Assembly: GCA_934561055.1 (NCBI GenBank)
Contig: CAKTFN010000021.1
Location: 1 to 18,441, forward strand
DNA length: 18,441 nt
Direction of reading: 5' to 3'
Origin: an uncultured Eubacteriales bacterium
Lineage (GTDB): Bacteria; Bacillota; Clostridia; Oscillospirales; Acutalibacteraceae
The notes beneath the pieces are model-generated. The model was not told the DNA's origin, did not search any database, and saw nothing but the letters and a program-made list of their open reading frames with translations. The first letter of the stretch is position 1; every line of letters starts with the position of its first letter. The position numbers and the translations under genes are program-made. Positions 6,526 through 14,181 of the stretch are shown here, in pieces.

Positions 6526-7487
6526 TTAAAAAGAAAGCTCTTGAGCTTTTGGAAAGCGGTACTGTGACGAGAGTTCTTGCATGGTCCCGCAGTGAAGACT
6601 TCATCTATGAAGTTACACCGACGTTCTTCACAAAAGACAATATCGACAACATGGTTTACGACAGCTTTTGCGCCGCAAACCTCAGCAAATATCTCATCAA
6701 GGCCTGCAAAGAGCAGGAGGAAGGAAAAATCCTTGTTGTTCTCAAGCCTTGCGACACCTACAGCTTCAACGAACTTCTTTGCGAACACAGAATCGACAGA
6801 GACAAGATTTATGTTCTTGCCGTTCCCTGCACGGGAATGATTGACCACGAAAAGCTTTCAAAGAAAGGCTTCTCATGTGTTTCAAAGGTTATTGACAAGG
6901 GCAACAGCTTCGACGTTTTCTCGCTTGACGGCGAAGAAAGCGTAAACAAAGAAGACGTAATCTATGAAAAGTGCCTTTCCTGCAAGGGAAGCGAACCGGT
7001 TGCTTTCGACGAAAAGATTGAACTTGAGGGTGAACCGTTTGAGGCAAAGGATCGCTTTGCCGGCGTTGAAGAACTTGAAAACATGACTCCCGATGAAAGA
7101 TTCGAGTTTTGGCAAAGCGAGCTTTCAAAATGCATCAGATGCAACGCCTGCCGCAACGTATGCCCGGCTTGCAGCTGCATGAAGTGCGTCTTTGACAACC
7201 CGAATTCCGGTGTTGCCGCAAAAGCAAACGACGATTCGTTTGAGGAAAAGCTTTTCCATATTATCAGAGCTTTCCACGTTGCCGGCCGCTGCACCGACTG
7301 CGGCGAATGCAGCCGTGTTTGTCCGCAGGGTATCCCGATTCACCTTCTCAACAGAAAGTTCATCAAGGATATCGATGCAATCTACGGCGAATATCAGGCC
7401 GGTAAAGACCCGAATTCAAGAGCTCCGCTCGTAAACTTCAAAACAGAAGATGCGGAACCGTCAATCGTTGAGGAAAGGGGTAACTGA
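6504..7487 (+). CDS. Multi-[4Fe-4S] protein, FlxC-like
   Basis: This 327-residue soluble Fe-S protein has two parts. The N-terminal half (to about residue 165) has FrhB/hydrogenase-beta-like features: VLKPCD (C83), AVPCTG (C109) and CLSC (157/160). The C-terminal half has a ferredoxin quartet C210/213/216/220, extra cysteines at 223, 225 and 228, and a second quartet C263/266/269/273. It overlaps flxD by 22 bases and is preceded by CTGGGGGAT. Together with the next two genes it mirrors the Flx module, here in the order D, (C), (B), A, and probably relays electrons from FlxA to FlxD/HdrA. The FlxC label rests on gene order and cluster content. A neutral alternative name is 4Fe-4S dicluster protein. 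Confidence 0.75.
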   Translation: MQKTAGLIKKKALELLESGTVTRVLAWSRSEDFIYEVTPTFFTKDNIDNMVYDSFCAANLSKYLIKACKEQEEGKILVVLKPCDTYSFNELLCEHRIDRDKIYVLAVPCTGMIDHEKLSKKGFSCVSKVIDKGNSFDVFSLDGEESVNKEDVIYEKCLSCKGSEPVAFDEKIELEGEPFEAKDRFAGVEELENMTPDERFEFWQSELSKCIRCNACRNVCPACSCMKCVFDNPNSGVAAKANDDSFEEKLFHIIRAFHVAGRCTDCGECSRVCPQGIPIHLLNRKFIKDIDAIYGEYQAGKDPNSRAPLVNFKTEDAEPSIVEERGN

Positions 7488-7488
7488 G

Positions 7489-8514
7489 ATGTATAAAATT
7501 GAAAAAGCAAAGCTTTCTTCGCTTTTCTCCGAAATTTCAAAGGCTGCCCCGCTTTATATGCCGATCATGAAAAACGGACATTCCGATTTTTATCCCTGGG
7601 GCGAAGGCGACGAATACTGCGAAAGTGAGCTTAAAACCGCAAAGTCGGCGAAAGACCTTTTCTTCCCGCAGAGCGAAAACATAATTTCATTCAAAAAAAC
7701 GGATGGAAAATTCGTCGTTGAAACGAATCAAAAATGCTTTGAGAAGTTTGTTCTTTTCGGTGTAAGAGGTTGCGACCTTAAGGGAATCGAAGTTCTTGAC
7801 AAGGTTTTCCTTGCCGAGCCGGTTGATGAGTTTTATGCCGCAAAAAGAGAAAGCGGAGTAATTATCACGACTGCCTGCTCAAAGCCGGAAGAGACTTGCT
7901 TCTGCTCCGTTTTCGGCGTTGACGCTTCCGCTCCCTGCGGAGACGTAACAACATGGAGCGACGGCGAAACCCTTTACTGGAAAGCAAACACCGAAAAGGG
8001 TGAAGAACTTACAAAATCGCTTTCCGCCGTCCTTTGTGAGTGCGGCGACGAAAGCGCAGACGAAATCAAAAATGAGATTGCCGAAAAGCTTAAAAAGCTT
8101 CCGCTTGCTTCGCTCAGTCTTGACGGCTGGGGCGAAAAGGCCGTAAGCGAACGCTTTGAAAGCGAAAATTGGAAAAAGCTCAGCGAAAGCTGCCTCGGCT
8201 GCGGCGCATGTACTTTCGTTTGCCCGACATGTCAGTGCTATGACATCAGAGATTATAACACCGGTCACGGTGTAAAGAGATACAGATGCTGGGACTCCTG
8301 TATGTATAACGACTTCACAATGATGGCTCACGGAACGCCGAGACCCACCCAAATGCAGCGTTTCAGACAGAGATTTATGCACAAGCTTGCTTATTTCCCG
8401 GCGAACAACGGCGGAGAATTTTCCTGCGTCGGCTGCGGCAGATGCATTAAAAAATGCCCGTCGAAGCTGAATATCGTCAAAGTAATCAGAGCATTTGGAG
8501 GCAGTGAAAAATGA
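7489..8514 (+). CDS. Multi-[4Fe-4S] protein, FlxB-like (AsrA / sulfhydrogenase beta family)
   Basis: This 341-residue soluble protein has the architecture of anaerobic sulfite reductase subunit A and hyperthermophile sulfhydrogenase beta subunits. The N-terminal part has FGVRGCDL (90-97) and CSKPEETCFC (130-139). The C-terminal part has [4Fe-4S] ligands C235/238/241/245 with C248/C250, C267/C271, and C313/316/319/323. It was placed at ATG 7489, just after the previous stop, with AAAGGGG upstream; the longer frame from 7450 starts inside the preceding gene. The end overlaps flxA by four bases (ATGA). In AsrAB, HydBG and Flx modules this subunit takes electrons from the FAD/NAD(P)H subunit that follows. 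No siroheme AsrC is present, which argues against sulfite reduction. Confidence 0.78.
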   Translation: MYKIEKAKLSSLFSEISKAAPLYMPIMKNGHSDFYPWGEGDEYCESELKTAKSAKDLFFPQSENIISFKKTDGKFVVETNQKCFEKFVLFGVRGCDLKGIEVLDKVFLAEPVDEFYAAKRESGVIITTACSKPEETCFCSVFGVDASAPCGDVTTWSDGETLYWKANTEKGEELTKSLSAVLCECGDESADEIKNEIAEKLKKLPLASLSLDGWGEKAVSERFESENWKKLSESCLGCGACTFVCPTCQCYDIRDYNTGHGVKRYRCWDSCMYNDFTMMAHGTPRPTQMQRFRQRFMHKLAYFPANNGGEFSCVGCGRCIKKCPSKLNIVKVIRAFGGSEK

Positions 8515-9350
8515 GTGTAGATATTTCAAACGATAAGCTTATACCGAAGATTGCGATTGTTTCTTCGGTCAGAGAGGACACCCCGGACGTTAAAACGTTC
8601 AGAGTTGTTCCAAAGGAAGGCGAAACGCTTTTTGACCATATGCCCGGCCAGTGTGCAATGCTTTCTCTTCCCGGAATCGGTGAGGCAATGTTCTCAATCA
8701 CCTCTTCGCCGACCGAAACGGGATATAAGGATTTCAGCATCAAACGTTGCGGAACGCTGACCGAACAACTCCATCAGCTTGAGCCGGGAATGGAAATCGG
8801 AATCAGAGGACCCTTCGGACGCCCGTTTCCGGTTGACACCGAGTTCAAAGGAAAGAACCTTCTTTTTGTTGCCGGCGGAATCGGTCTTGCTCCGCTCCAT
8901 TCGGTAATCAACTATGTCAGACACTTCAGAGACGATTACGGAAAGATTGATATTCTTTACGGTTCAAGAAGTAAGGATGACCTTGTTGACTATGACGAAA
9001 TCGTCAACGAATGGTGCAAAGAGGACGGAATCAACGTCTATCTCACAATCGACCGCGAACAGGAAGGCTGGGACGGTCACGTCGGCTTTGTTCCGTCATA
9101 CCTCAAAGAGCTTGAGGTTGCAATGGACAGCACGGTAATCATCTGCGGCCCGCCGATCATGATTAAGTTTGTTCTTGCCGCTCTTCTTGAAATGGGCTTT
9201 GACAAAACTCAGGTTTACACAACGCTTGAGCTCAAGATGAAATGCGGAATCGGCAAGTGCGGAAGGTGCAATATCGGCAAAAAGTATGTCTGCAAAGACG
9301 GTCCGGTCTTTCGCTTCGATGAAATCGACGAATTGCCCGATGAATATTAA
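8511..9350 (+). CDS. flxA: FlxA-type FAD/NAD(P)H-binding oxidoreductase with [2Fe-2S] cluster
   Basis: This 279-residue ferredoxin-NADP+ reductase-family protein is the likely NADH entry point. The FAD motif is FSITSSP at 61-67. The nucleotide-binding loop is GGIGLAPLHS (122-131), with CGPPIM at 212-217. The C-terminal [2Fe-2S] cluster has ligands C245, C250, C253 and C261, as in AsrB, HydG and dihydroorotate dehydrogenase electron-transfer subunits. In FlxABCD-HdrABC systems FlxA oxidises NADH and feeds HdrA through FlxD. It overlaps the preceding gene by four bases and is 14 bases from the fumarate-reductase-type pair. NADH versus NADPH preference cannot be told by eye. Confidence 0.85.
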   Translation: MSVDISNDKLIPKIAIVSSVREDTPDVKTFRVVPKEGETLFDHMPGQCAMLSLPGIGEAMFSITSSPTETGYKDFSIKRCGTLTEQLHQLEPGMEIGIRGPFGRPFPVDTEFKGKNLLFVAGGIGLAPLHSVINYVRHFRDDYGKIDILYGSRSKDDLVDYDEIVNEWCKEDGINVYLTIDREQEGWDGHVGFVPSYLKELEVAMDSTVIICGPPIMIKFVLAALLEMGFDKTQVYTTLELKMKCGIGKCGRCNIGKKYVCKDGPVFRFDEIDELPDEY

Positions 9351-9364
9351 GGGAGGATAGAAAA

Positions 9365-10039
9365 ATGAAAGATATGGTTAATATCTACCTCATGGGTAAA
9401 AAGTATGAGGTACCCGCAACGCTCACAATTATGACGGCGATGGAATATGCGGGATATAAATATGTTCGCGGCTGCGGCTGCAGAAACGGTTTCTGCGGCG
9501 CTTGTGCAACGATTTACAGAATCAAGGGTGAGTTTGACGTTAAAACGGGTCTTGCCTGCCAGACGCAGGTTCAGGACGGAATGTATGTTTCAACCCTTCC
9601 GTTCTTCCCGACCAAAAAAGCAGAATATGACATTAACAAGATTAAGCCCACCGAACAGATCATGATGGAGCTTTATCCCGAAATTTACAGCTGCATCGGC
9701 TGCAATGCCTGCACAAAATCCTGCACGCAGGGTCTTTCGGTAATGCAGTATATCGCATACGCTCAGCGTGGCGAATACGAAAAGTGTGCCGAAGAATCGT
9801 TTGACTGCGTTGCCTGCGGCGTTTGCAGCTCAAGATGCCCGGCCGGAATTTCCCACCCGCAGGTTGCGGTTCTTGCAAGAAGACTCACCGGAAAATATAT
9901 CGCTCCGGAATCAAAGCACCTCACAAAGAGAGTTGAAGAGATTAAAAAAGGCGAATATGAAGAACTTATCGAACAGGTTATGCAGAAGCCGATTGAAGAA
10001 CTCAAAGAGCTTTATAACCACAGAGATATTGAGGAATAA
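9365..10039 (+). CDS. Fumarate-reductase-type Fe-S subunit (TfrB N-terminal-half-like, no CCG domain)
   Basis: This 224-residue protein links the flavoprotein to its electron source. The N-terminal plant-type [2Fe-2S] domain uses C39-x4-C44-x2-C47-x17-C65. The C-terminal part has two full [4Fe-4S] motifs, C110/113/116/120 and C148/151/154/158. That differs from canonical SdhB/FrdB, which carries a [3Fe-4S] cluster facing quinone, and resembles an HdrC-like ferredoxin fused to an SdhB N-terminus. Methanogen thiol:fumarate reductase TfrB has such a half followed by an HdrB-like CCG half, which is absent here. The tail (about 180-224) is a charged helix. The start has GGGAGGAT upstream. No membrane anchor genes follow, so the enzyme is soluble. 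Confidence 0.82.
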   Translation: MKDMVNIYLMGKKYEVPATLTIMTAMEYAGYKYVRGCGCRNGFCGACATIYRIKGEFDVKTGLACQTQVQDGMYVSTLPFFPTKKAEYDINKIKPTEQIMMELYPEIYSCIGCNACTKSCTQGLSVMQYIAYAQRGEYEKCAEESFDCVACGVCSSRCPAGISHPQVAVLARRLTGKYIAPESKHLTKRVEEIKKGEYEELIEQVMQKPIEELKELYNHRDIEE

Positions 10040-10051
10040 GGGGGTAGGACA

Positions 10052-11674
10052 ATGCTGACACAGGAAATGATCGATTCAATCAAAAAGGTTGAAGCAACAA
10101 GACAGGAAAGACTTACAATGGATTTGCCGAAAATGTCGGCCGAAGAAAAATCCGAAGTTCTTAAAAAGTATCACCCCGACTTCAGAGAAGACGGCTTTGA
10201 AGTTTTGAAGGTTGGCCCGAACAAGGGCGAAAAGGTTCCCAAGCAGCTTTGCCACCTTCTTCAGGGACAAAGCAGAATCAGCGGAAAGAACCTTGACCTT
10301 TCAAAGATTGATTATGACGTTGACGTTCTTGTAATCGGCGGAGGCGGAGCCGGTGCTTCGGCGGCAATCGAAGCTCAGGCCGCAGGTGCAAACACAATGA
10401 TCGTAACAAAGCTTCGTCTCGGCGACGCAAACACAATGATGGCCGAAGGCGGAATCCAGGCTGCCGACAAGGAAAACGACTCGCCTGCTCAGCACTATCT
10501 TGACGCTCTCGGCGGCGGTCACTTCTTCAACGTTCCGGAACTTCTTGAAAAGCTTGTTATGGACGCACCCGGTGCAATCAAGTGGCTCAACGAACTCGGC
10601 GTTATGTTCGACAAGGAAAAGGACGGAACAATGGTTACCACTCATGGCGGCGGAACTTCAAGAAAGAGAATGCACGCCTGCAAAGACTATTCCGGCGCAG
10701 AAATCATGCGTGTTCTTCGCGACGAAGTTTGGAACAGAGAAATCCCCGTTGTTGACTATACCGCCGCAATCGAACTCATTAAGGACGCCGACGGAAAGGT
10801 TGCCGGTGCGGTTCTTGAAAACATGGAAACCGGCGAACTTCTCATTGCGAAGGCAAAGACCGTAATCATCGCAACCGGCGGTGCAGGAAGACTTCACTAT
10901 CAGGGCTTCCCGACTTCAAACCATTACGGCGCAACGGCAGACGGCCTTGTTCTTGCATACAGAGCCGGCGCAAGCCTTCTTTATGCCGACACAATTCAGT
11001 ATCACCCGACGGGTGTTGCTTTCCCGAGACAGATTTACGGTGCACTCGTTACCGAAAAGGTTCGTTCACTCGGCGCTCAGCTTGTCAACGTTGACGGCGT
11101 TGCTTTCATGAACCCGCTTGAAACGAGAGACGTTACCGCTTCCTGCATCATCAGGGAATGCTCAACCAACGGAAAGGGTATTCCGACTTCAAAAACCCGT
11201 TTCGGCGTTTGGCTTGACACTCCGATGATTGAACTTCTCAACGGCGAAGGAACAATTGAAAAGCGTATTCCGGCAATGCTTCGTATGTACCTTGAATACG
11301 GCATTGACATGAGAAAGGAACCGATTCTTGTTTACCCGACCCTTCATTATCAGAACGGCGGAATCAAGATTACTCCGGACGGAATGAGCGACCTTGAAAA
11401 CCTTTTCGTTGCCGGTGAGGCAGTCGGAGGAATTCACGGAAAGAACAGACTTATGGGTAACTCGCTTCTTGACGTTATCGTTTTCGGAAGAAATGCAGGT
11501 CAGCATGCTGCCGCAAAGGCAAAGGAAACTTCTGTAACAGGCGAACTTTCTCTCGGCCACATCTATGATTACGAAGCCGAAATGAAGAAGGCCGGAGTTG
11601 AAATCGATTGCGTTTCACCGAAGCTTCTCCCGACTTATACTCACGGAAGCAAGAGAAACATAGAAAACAATTGA
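10052..11674 (+). CDS. Fumarate reductase/succinate dehydrogenase-family flavoprotein
   Basis: This 540-residue flavoprotein probably reduces fumarate to succinate. The FAD motif is VIGGGGAG (94-101), with a downstream ATGGAGR (275-280). Active-site elements are kept: QYHPTG (H318), TEKVRSLGA (R338, aligned to the RGEG arginine), HYQNGGI (H432) and RLMGNSLL (R466). The position that carries the covalent-FAD histidine in SdhA/FrdA (S-H-T-x3-QGGI) is Asn127 here (ANTMMAEGGI), so FAD should be non-covalent. An N-terminal extension of about 88 residues precedes the FAD domain, and the usual C-terminal helical domain is largely missing. L-aspartate oxidase is an alternative, but the Fe-S partner and adjacent fumarase favour fumarate. 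It starts 12 bases after the Fe-S subunit behind GGGGGTAGG. Confidence 0.83.
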   Translation: MLTQEMIDSIKKVEATRQERLTMDLPKMSAEEKSEVLKKYHPDFREDGFEVLKVGPNKGEKVPKQLCHLLQGQSRISGKNLDLSKIDYDVDVLVIGGGGAGASAAIEAQAAGANTMIVTKLRLGDANTMMAEGGIQAADKENDSPAQHYLDALGGGHFFNVPELLEKLVMDAPGAIKWLNELGVMFDKEKDGTMVTTHGGGTSRKRMHACKDYSGAEIMRVLRDEVWNREIPVVDYTAAIELIKDADGKVAGAVLENMETGELLIAKAKTVIIATGGAGRLHYQGFPTSNHYGATADGLVLAYRAGASLLYADTIQYHPTGVAFPRQIYGALVTEKVRSLGAQLVNVDGVAFMNPLETRDVTASCIIRECSTNGKGIPTSKTRFGVWLDTPMIELLNGEGTIEKRIPAMLRMYLEYGIDMRKEPILVYPTLHYQNGGIKITPDGMSDLENLFVAGEAVGGIHGKNRLMGNSLLDVIVFGRNAGQHAAAKAKETSVTGELSLGHIYDYEAEMKKAGVEIDCVSPKLLPTYTHGSKRNIENN

Positions 11675-11682
11675 GGTGATTA

Positions 11683-12528
11683 ATGATGAGAGAAATCGAC
11701 GTAAAAGAGCTCACTTCCAATATTAAGGAAATGTGCATTGAAGCAACGCATTATCTCACGCCGGATATGAAAAAGGCGCTTGAGGATGCAAAGGAAACAG
11801 AGGTTGCTCCTCTCGGAAAGCAGATTCTTGAACAGCTTGAAGAAAATCTTGACATTGCGGGCAAGGAAATGATCCCCATTTGTCAGGATACGGGAATGGC
11901 AGTTGTTTTCGTTGAAATCGGTCAGGACGTTCATTTTGTCGGCGGTGACTTCAACGAAGCAATTCACGAAGGTGTTCGCAGAGGATATGTTGACGGTTTC
12001 CTTCGCAAGTCCGTTGTCGGTGACCCGCTTCTCAGAGTGAACACCAAGGACAATACTCCGGCAATTATCCACACCGAAATCGTTCCCGGCGACAAGGTTA
12101 AAATCACTGTTTCCCCGAAGGGCTTCGGAAGCGAAAACAAGAGCAGAATCTTTATGCTCACCCCGGCCGACGGTGTTGAGGGCGTCAAAAAGGCAATCCT
12201 CACCGCAGTTAACGACGCAGGTCCGAACGCTTGCCCGCCGATGGTTGTCGGCGTAGGCATCGGCGGAACCTTTGAAAAGTGTGCTTATCTTGCAAAGAAA
12301 GCACTTCTCAGAAATGTTTCCGAACACAGCGAACTTCCGCACATCAGAGCGCTTGAAGAAGAGCTTCTTGAAACAATCAACAAGAGCGGAATCGGTCCCG
12401 GAGGACTCGGCGGTTCAACAACTGCACTCGCAGTCAACATCAACACATACGCAACCCACATTGCTGGCTTGCCTGTTGCAATTAATATCTGCTGCCATGT
12501 AAACAGACATGCAGTCAGAGAAATATGA
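11683..12528 (+). CDS. Class I fumarase, alpha subunit (Fe-S hydro-lyase)
   Basis: This 281-residue N-terminal (catalytic) subunit belongs to a two-subunit [4Fe-4S] fumarase or L(+)-tartrate dehydratase. Cluster ligands are recognisable as C67 (CQDTGMA), C184 (NACPPMVVG) and C270/C271 (ICCHVNRHAVRE), together with the GVGIGGTFEKC and GPGGLGGSTTALAV motifs. It interconverts malate and fumarate; the next gene supplies the second domain. Fumarase rather than tartrate dehydratase is inferred from the adjacent fumarate-reductase pair. Two in-frame ATGs (11683 and 11686) follow GAGGTGAT, and either fits. Confidence 0.9.
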   Translation: MMREIDVKELTSNIKEMCIEATHYLTPDMKKALEDAKETEVAPLGKQILEQLEENLDIAGKEMIPICQDTGMAVVFVEIGQDVHFVGGDFNEAIHEGVRRGYVDGFLRKSVVGDPLLRVNTKDNTPAIIHTEIVPGDKVKITVSPKGFGSENKSRIFMLTPADGVEGVKKAILTAVNDAGPNACPPMVVGVGIGGTFEKCAYLAKKALLRNVSEHSELPHIRALEEELLETINKSGIGPGGLGGSTTALAVNINTYATHIAGLPVAINICCHVNRHAVREI

Positions 12529-12538
12529 GGTGACAGAG

Positions 12539-13090
12539 ATGGACAAAAAAATTAATGTACCTTTGAGCAAAGAGGATGCGGCAAATCTTCGCACCGGCGA
12601 TTATGTTTATCTCACCGGTACGGTTTATACCGCAAGAGACGCGGCACACAAAAGAATGGCCGAAGCACTTGAAAAGGGCGAAGCTCTTCCGTTCGACGTT
12701 AACGGAAACGTAATTTATTACATGGGACCCTCTCCGGCAAGAGAGGGAAGACCCATCGGTTCAGCCGGTCCGACAACCGCAGGAAGAATGGATCCTTATG
12801 CACCGAAACTTCTTGACCTCGGTCTTCGCGGAATGATCGGAAAGGGAAGAAGAACAAAGGAAGTTGTTGACGCCGTTGTTCGCAACAAGGCGGTTTACTT
12901 CGCCGCAGTCGGCGGAGCAGGCGCACTTCTTTCACAGTGCATCAAGTCTTCGGAAGTTATCGCATACGATGACCTCGGCGCAGAAGCAATCAGAAAGCTT
13001 TACGTTGAAAACTTCCCCGTAATCGTTGTAATTGACAGCGAAGGAACGAATCTTTACGATCTCGCTCTTGAAAAGTATAAAAAGCTTTAA
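12539..13090 (+). CDS. Class I fumarase, beta subunit
   Basis: This 183-residue C-terminal-domain subunit partners the preceding alpha subunit. Recognisable motifs are GTVYTARDAAHKR (27-39), YYMGPSPA, GPTTAGRMDPYAP and GKGR, followed by a swivelling-domain core ending near IVVIDSEG. The start is placed at ATG 12539, about 6 bases after GAGGTG, so it begins just past the alpha stop at 12526-12528; the longer frame from 12509 would overlap the alpha gene and lacks a ribosome-binding site. In many bacteria alpha and beta are fused; the split form here is typical of Clostridia and archaea. Confidence 0.9.
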   Translation: MDKKINVPLSKEDAANLRTGDYVYLTGTVYTARDAAHKRMAEALEKGEALPFDVNGNVIYYMGPSPAREGRPIGSAGPTTAGRMDPYAPKLLDLGLRGMIGKGRRTKEVVDAVVRNKAVYFAAVGGAGALLSQCIKSSEVIAYDDLGAEAIRKLYVENFPVIVVIDSEGTNLYDLALEKYKKL

Positions 13091-13109
13091 TTTGAAAGGA
13101 ATTTTATAA

Positions 13110-13424
13110 ATGGCAGAGATTCTTGAGACGATAATGCTCATTTGCTTCGGTTGCTCGTGGCCGATGAATGCCTATAAAAACGCAAAGGCAAAGAGCGCAA
13201 AGAACATGAGCCTTTCGTTCACCCTTCTTATCATTACCGGTTACGTTGCCGGAATTGCCGCAAAGTTTGTCGGAATCAGCAACGGAGCGATTACGGTTAC
13301 CGGAAAAACAATTTTTGTTCTTGCGGTATACTTCCTTAACCTTGTAATGGTTTCGGCTAACGTTGTAATTTACTTCATCAACAAGAAGTATGACAAGCAG
13401 GCTGAAGCAAACGAAAAGAAATAA
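13110..13424 (+). CDS. SemiSWEET-like / PQ-loop small membrane protein
   Basis: This 104-residue protein has three predicted membrane helices (roughly 4-22, 33-52 and 66-92) and a lysine-rich tail. The first loop, CSWPMNAYKNAKAKSAKNMS, matches the SemiSWEET/PQ-loop pattern of a helix-breaking proline followed by K-S/T and a terminal M-S. SemiSWEETs dimerise to transport small sugars. The substrate here is unknown, and position as last gene of the fumarate operon suggests a carboxylate-related or redox-related solute. GAAAGGAAT precedes the ATG. A strong terminator follows 19 bases downstream. Confidence 0.72.
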   Translation: MAEILETIMLICFGCSWPMNAYKNAKAKSAKNMSLSFTLLIITGYVAGIAAKFVGISNGAITVTGKTIFVLAVYFLNLVMVSANVVIYFINKKYDKQAEANEKK

Positions 13425-13443
13425 GAAGTCCGCATTTGAATTT

Positions 13444-13487
13444 AAAAGCTCCGTTTTGTGATCAAATCACCGCAAAACGGAGCTTTT
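13444..13487 (+). terminator. Strong intrinsic terminator closing the Hdr/Flx/fumarase operon
   Basis: The 15-bp perfect stem AAAAGCTCCGTTTTG (13444-13458) pairs with its complement at 13473-13487, around a 14-base loop. The right arm ends in GCTTTT, giving the U-run. A smaller internal pairing (GTGAT/ATCAC) could compete in the loop. Confidence 0.88.
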
Positions 13488-13557
13488 CACTTGCTATTTT
13501 TCCGATAATATGGTATTGTTTAAGACCTGAAAAATAAAAAAATTTTTTTCAAAAAAA

Positions 13558-13583
13558 TGCAACCGGATTGAAAAAACGCTGTC
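13558..13583 (+). promoter_or_regulatory. ECF-sigma-type promoter (probable autoregulation)
   Basis: TGCAACC at 13558-13564 is a typical ECF -35 (AAC core). A TGTC-type -10 lies at 13580-13583, about 16 bases after TGCAAC, and continues CATTATCAGTG. It stands directly upstream of an ECF sigma gene, as expected for self-activation. Assignment to this particular sigma is inference. Confidence 0.6.
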
Positions 13584-13620
13584 ATTATCAGTGTAGGCCG
13601 GTTGGAAAGGAGACTTTCTG

Positions 13621-14181
13621 ATGGACGACGAAGAAATCATAGCCCTTTATTGGGATCGCAACGAAAAAGCGATTACCGAAACGGCCGAAAAATACGGCGC
13701 ATATTGCCTGAAAATTTCTCGTAACATTCTTTCAAATCTTTCCGACAGTGAGGAAAACGTCAACGATACTTATTTAAAGGCGTGGAACAACATCCCGCCG
13801 ACAAGGCCGGAGATTTTTTCGGCATTCCTCGGAAAAATCGCGAGGAACCTTGCAATCAACAAGTATAAGTCAAGGCACGCTCAAAAGCGTTCCGGCGACG
13901 AGTTTGCGCTTTCCCTTGAGGAGCTTGAAATGTGTACTCCCTCCGGATTGAGCGTTGAGGATGAGCTTCACTCGAAGGAGCTTTCAAAAGCTATTAATGC
14001 TTTCCTTCACGAACAAAAGGAGGATGTGAGAAAGATTTTTGTCCGCAGATATTTTTACTGCGACAGCACCCGGACAATTTCGGAAAACTTCGGCTTTGGC
14101 GAAAGCAAGGTTAAGTCTGTTCTCATGAGAACAAGAATGAAGCTTCGCAGACATCTTGAAAAGGAGGGCTTTTATGAATAA
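13621..14181 (+). CDS. ECF-type RNA polymerase sigma factor
   Basis: This 186-residue sigma-70 family protein has only regions 2 and 4. Region 2 (about 10-75) contains the NILSNLSDSEENVNDTYLKAW core, with the conserved D-x-x-N/D-x-x-N-D-x-Y/F pattern. Region 4 (about 125-180) has the helix-turn-helix FVRRYFYCDSTRTISENFG followed by ESKVKSVLMRTRMKLRRHL. AAAGGAG precedes the ATG. The 3' end overlaps the next gene by eight bases, the usual sigma/anti-sigma arrangement. The inducing signal is unknown; the downstream genes suggest cell-envelope polysaccharide. Confidence 0.9.
   Translation: MDDEEIIALYWDRNEKAITETAEKYGAYCLKISRNILSNLSDSEENVNDTYLKAWNNIPPTRPEIFSAFLGKIARNLAINKYKSRHAQKRSGDEFALSLEELEMCTPSGLSVEDELHSKELSKAINAFLHEQKEDVRKIFVRRYFYCDSTRTISENFGFGESKVKSVLMRTRMKLRRHLEKEGFYE

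Noticed and set aside
7489..9350. Anaerobic sulfite reductase AsrAB
   Set aside because: The two proteins resemble AsrA and AsrB, but there is no siroheme subunit AsrC and the neighbours are Hdr/Flx genes.
9365..11674. Membrane-bound quinone-linked fumarate reductase or succinate dehydrogenase
   Set aside because: No membrane anchor gene (SdhC/D or FrdC/D) follows, the Fe-S subunit has two 4Fe-4S motifs in place of the 3Fe-4S site, and the flavoprotein lacks the covalent-FAD histidine.
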